DNA of 8,505 nucleotides, taken from contig CALXAZ010000064.1 of the NCBI GenBank assembly GCA_944386395.1, forward strand, positions 1 to 8,505, in the 5' to 3' direction. The position numbers were made by a program, and so were the translations under genes. Under the pieces are notes generated by a model. That model did no database searches. It saw nothing but the letters and a program-made list of their open reading frames with translations, and had not been told where the DNA came from. Positions 6,192 to 8,505 of the stretch are shown here, in pieces. Source of the DNA: an uncultured Clostridia bacterium. GTDB lineage: Bacteria > Bacillota > Clostridia > Oscillospirales > JAAYOS01. Each line of letters opens with the position of its first letter. The first letter of the stretch is position 1.

Positions 6192-7085
6192 TTATCCCTC
6201 AACTTTCGGTTCTTCAAATATAACGAGACCAGGCAAATTTTTAATAGTTTCTAGCGATGGTATACATGATGAATCTTTAAAAATCATTAGTTCTTTGCCT
6301 TTTGACTTATTTGATAAGCTGTAGTTAATGGAAAAACTATATCTTTTGTATTCCGCATACAGCTTATCAATTTCTTCTTTATCGTCATAAGTCATTATCC
6401 ATTTGCACTCTAGCCGAGAAACAGCATCTCTTAATTGCCTATGCTCAACATCAGAAAAGTGGTTTAAATATAATCGCTGCCCCTTTTCATAATATGGCGG
6501 ATCGAAATATATAAATATATTTCCGTTGCTATGTATTTTGGGTAAGTAACATCTGAGAAATACAGATATATCCTGATTATACACCTTAATTCTATGACGC
6601 TGCAGTGAGATATCATGAATTTTCTTTATTAATGCATCCTTATTGAATCGGCAATCGATTTTATAATTACCTGTTTGACTATACCCTCCTATGGGGCCAG
6701 CTGACAATATTCCAGAGCGGTTAGTTCTATTAAGGAAAAACATGGCAAATCCAAGTTCTTTACTGTACTTTTTTGCTTGCTGAAAAATGGTATGCTGAAT
6801 CCTCCATTCTTCAACAGTAACAGGTATATCTCTAATTCTATCAATAAACCAGTTTGGTTCTTCAATTATGGATCGCCAGAATGAATACACCGCCTTATCT
6901 GCATCATTAATTATAATTTGATCAACTGTGTTGTTTAACAGTAAATCGATAGCAATACTTGCACCGCCAGCAAAAGGTTCAATGTATGAACAACACTTTA
7001 AATCATTGTTTTTGATGACATCTGATATGATGGGAGCTATGGCCGATTTTCCACCAGGATAGCGTAATGGAGAATAATAATTCAT
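6192..7085 (-). CDS. D12-class DNA N6-adenine methyltransferase
   Basis: A 297-residue methyltransferase that should transfer methyl from S-adenosylmethionine to adenine N6 in a specific DNA site. Motif X is RYPGGKS (8-14), the AdoMet-binding motif I is EPFAGGAS (36-43), NDAD follows at 60-63 and the catalytic motif IV is DPPY (195-198). The central region FFLNRTNRSGIL...PIGGYSQTGNYKIDCRFNK (117-148) differs from the E. coli Dam-type recognition region as I know it, so GATC specificity should not be assumed. Length is normal and all core motifs are intact. It is the first gene of the operon. The ATG at 7085 fits the usual N-terminus (SPLRYPGGK close to the start). A TTG at 7094, with AAGGGA five bases upstream, is a real alternative and would add three residues. 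No restriction endonuclease is encoded in the window. Confidence 0.92.
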   Translation of the reverse strand: MNYYSPLRYPGGKSAIAPIISDVIKNNDLKCCSYIEPFAGGASIAIDLLLNNTVDQIIINDADKAVYSFWRSIIEEPNWFIDRIRDIPVTVEEWRIQHTIFQQAKKYSKELGFAMFFLNRTNRSGILSAGPIGGYSQTGNYKIDCRFNKDALIKKIHDISLQRHRIKVYNQDISVFLRCYLPKIHSNGNIFIYFDPPYYEKGQRLYLNHFSDVEHRQLRDAVSRLECKWIMTYDDKEEIDKLYAEYKRYSFSINYSLSNKSKGKELMIFKDSSCIPSLETIKNLPGLVIFEEPKVEG

Positions 7086-7151
7086 TAAGATCAACCACTT
7101 CCCTTAGCTGTAATACCAATCGTTGCTCTCACTCTACACTTACTCGATGTT

Positions 7152-7180
7152 ATAATAACTTTTAAAGAGTTGAAAGTCAA
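7152..7180 (-). promoter_or_regulatory. Sigma-A-type promoter of the four-gene operon
   Basis: On the minus strand, TTGACT (7175-7180), a 17-base spacer and TATTAT (7152-7157) form a near-consensus promoter. The expected transcript would have a leader of roughly 50-60 bases before the methyltransferase. A near-palindrome AACTTTTAAAGAGTT (7157-7171) fills most of the spacer and could be an operator. No other promoter is evident inside the tightly packed operon. Confidence 0.75.
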
Positions 7181-7225
7181 TATTGCTCCATGGCCTCTTC
7201 CGTTTAACAAATGAAGCAAGCTATT

Positions 7226-8347
7226 TCATCCATTCACCAATATCTTTTTTATCATCTCATACCACTTGGCTACGGTGTGCCTGGTCACATTGGCCCCCTT
7301 GGCGATGGTGCTGTAATTCGTCTCGTCAGGGTAAATTTTCATATACTCCCAGATCTGCCGTTGCTTCTTGGTAAGTTTCTCAGGCGAGGGGATCCCTCGC
7401 AGCCGATCCAGGATTGCCTTCCGCTCGGCGTTCAGCTGCTGGATGAGCACCTTCAGCTTCTCCTCACACTCTTCACGGGTATGGGCGTAGATACATTTGG
7501 AGTGCTTGGTGCCGTCCGGCCAGGTGGGTGAGTAACGCCCCTCAAAGAGATGGTCGTTGATCTGGGCGATGCAGCCAGTTCCCGGCTTGCGGGTGCGCCG
7601 CATGACCGGCTGGAAGTCAGTGAGCGGATTTGCCTCAGCAGAGTTCTCCGCCACTTCATTGCCCAGGCCCCGGTCGATCTTGGCGGCAGCTTCACTCAGC
7701 ATGTCGCTGGTGATGTGGGTGTAGATGTCCAGCGTTGTAGCCGCCGACACATGGCCCAGTATGGCAGAGAGTGTCTTGATGTCCATGCCATTTTCCAATG
7801 CCATAGTGGCAAAGGTGTGGCGCAAATCGTGAAATCTGATTTGCTTGCACCCGGCCCGCTCCAGAATGATATGGAGCCGACGGAGCATGGAGCCAGGTGT
7901 GAGCGGCATATCCAAATTCTTCGGAGATGGGAACAGCCACCGGGACTTTGCTGTCTTTCGATACTCCCGGAACACCTCCACCACGGCAGGCGGCAGTACC
8001 AATTTGCGGATAGCCCACTTGCGCAGGGGTTCCAGTTCAGAGAATGTGAGACTCTCGTCCATCGCCAGCAGGCGCATCATCATGGACTCCTCCACCGCCA
8101 TTTTGAACAGCAGTTTTCCAATGCGATCACCCAGCGCGCCCAATCGTGTTTCCAGCACACCGGAGATTGCGTCAGTGAGGTAGCGTTCGTTGCGATCGGC
8201 TTTGCGGTAGCCGGTATAAAAGCGGATTGCTTTTTCGATATACTCATTCTGCGTGGAGCAGCCATCCGCTTTATATTCCCCGCCGACCATGTTCCACGCT
8301 TCGTCCGTCAGCCAGACGGTATGGCGTTTCTTACCGTTCTCAATCAT
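7226..8347 (-). CDS. Chimera: ribbon-helix-helix-like accessory protein fused to a tyrosine integrase lacking its N-terminal part
   Basis: A 373-residue protein. Residues 1-108 resemble a small accessory protein of clostridial conjugative elements; HTVWLTDEAW to YIEKAIRFYTGY looks like a strand-helix-helix DNA-binding fold. From about residue 112 (IRKLVLPPAVVEV) it becomes the C-terminal part of a tyrosine integrase. H173-x-x-R176 lies in RFHDLRHTFA, H199 in LGH, and Y209, the nucleophile, in TTLDIYTH. A Tn916-Int-like arm-binding motif (GTGCIAQINDHLFEGRYSP, 256-274) and a helix-turn-helix-like tail (330-368) follow. The first catalytic Arg and the integrase N-terminal domains are absent, so strand exchange is unlikely. 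An in-frame deletion between neighbouring genes explains this; it might also be called a pseudogene. The start ATG at 8347 has AGGAGG eight bases upstream. The frame is open further up to 8503, but that extension looks non-coding. Confidence 0.75.
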   Translation of the reverse strand: MIENGKKRHTVWLTDEAWNMVGGEYKADGCSTQNEYIEKAIRFYTGYRKADRNERYLTDAISGVLETRLGALGDRIGKLLFKMAVEESMMMRLLAMDESLTFSELEPLRKWAIRKLVLPPAVVEVFREYRKTAKSRWLFPSPKNLDMPLTPGSMLRRLHIILERAGCKQIRFHDLRHTFATMALENGMDIKTLSAILGHVSAATTLDIYTHITSDMLSEAAAKIDRGLGNEVAENSAEANPLTDFQPVMRRTRKPGTGCIAQINDHLFEGRYSPTWPDGTKHSKCIYAHTREECEEKLKVLIQQLNAERKAILDRLRGIPSPEKLTKKQRQIWEYMKIYPDETNYSTIAKGANVTRHTVAKWYEMIKKILVNG

Positions 8348-8355
8348 ATGGAATT

Positions 8356-8361
8356 CCTCCT
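8356..8361 (-). promoter_or_regulatory. Ribosome binding site deciding the start of the chimeric integrase
   Basis: AGGAGG on the minus strand lies eight bases before the ATG at 8347. It supports this start over the longer open frame that runs to the right edge. Confidence 0.75.
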
Positions 8362-8482
8362 CTATTTTCCGAAAAGCGTCAAGGGAAAGCCTTGCGGCAC
8401 TAAGGGACAGGCCGGATTTGGGGCAAAAAAGGGGGCACGGCGCTTTGAAAATTCCAGGAACGACGCCTAAGAAAAACCCGTG

Positions 8483-8505
8483 AAATGCCCGCACTGCGGG
8501 CATTT
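8483..8505 (-). terminator. Hairpin at the right edge, probable terminator of an upstream gene
   Basis: AAATGCCCGC (8483-8492) and GCGGGCATTT (8496-8505) make a perfect 10-bp GC-rich stem with a 3-base loop. On the minus strand it is followed within a few bases by CGGGTTTTTC. It may end transcription arriving from the right, ahead of the chimeric integrase gene. The arm may extend beyond the window. Confidence 0.5.

Noticed and set aside
7157..7171. Spacer palindrome as an intrinsic terminator
   Set aside because: The arms are almost only A and T and lie within the promoter, upstream of the expected transcript start.
2240..7225. Direct repeats flanking the AT-rich cargo as attachment sites or target duplications
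   Set aside because: By eye I found no shared stretch longer than short chance matches between 2233-2300 and 7180-7225; a computed alignment with an empty site would be needed.
7550..8470. Plus-strand open frame of 306 codons
   Set aside because: It lies antisense to the chimeric integrase, whose motifs (RFHDLRH, TTLDIYTH) are unmistakable; its own translation shows no domain and is rich in His and Arg as expected of a shadow frame.
8348..8503. N-terminal extension of the chimeric integrase frame to the right edge
   Set aside because: A strong AGGAGG lies before the ATG at 8347, and the 52 extra residues show no family resemblance and overlap a terminator-like hairpin.

Overview
The window looks like accessory DNA from a gut-type Firmicute (class Clostridia). 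This is inferred from the style of the recombinase and integrase families, the strong GGAGG-type ribosome binding sites and the mix of GC-rich backbone with AT-rich cargo. No ribosomal RNA, tRNA or CRISPR array was seen.

Left part (1-2240, plus strand, GC-rich). The window opens inside a large serine recombinase. Its reading frame runs without a stop through a terminator-like hairpin (979-1010) into a DUF1801 (YdhG-like) gene that has its own ribosome binding site and start at 1059. A small cysteine-rich DUF3795-like gene follows with an ATGA overlap and ends at a strong terminator (1795-1833). Next comes a broken helix-turn-helix/zinc-ribbon regulator, with a one-base frameshift at 2000-2003 and a lost 3' end near 2233-2240. 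Just past that breakpoint is a long inverted repeat (2243-2289).

Centre (2385-7180, minus strand, visibly AT-richer). A four-gene operon is read right to left from one good promoter (-35 at 7175-7180, -10 at 7152-7157). The genes are a D12-class DNA adenine methyltransferase, a HIT-family nucleotide hydrolase/transferase, a membrane protein with about four transmembrane segments, and an 846-residue multidomain enzyme. The last joins PEP-synthase/PPDK-like ATP-grasp modules, a swivelling phosphohistidine domain (GGILSHA), a MazG-like nucleotide pyrophosphohydrolase and an extra C-terminal domain. The genes overlap or nearly touch, so they are probably made and used together. I do not recognise this set as a named system. 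A DNA-modifying enzyme, two nucleotide-acting enzymes, a phosphotransferase and a membrane protein placed between recombination genes fit a candidate anti-phage or element-maintenance system. That role is inference.

Right part (7226-8505, minus strand, GC-rich). A chimeric gene joins a ribbon-helix-helix-like accessory protein of conjugative elements in frame to the C-terminal two thirds of a tyrosine integrase. The integrase keeps H-x-x-R, the later His and the Tyr nucleophile but lacks the first catalytic Arg, so it is probably a deletion product. A hairpin sits at the right edge. Overall the window reads as a mosaic of mobile-element remnants carrying an intact, possibly undescribed four-gene cargo.
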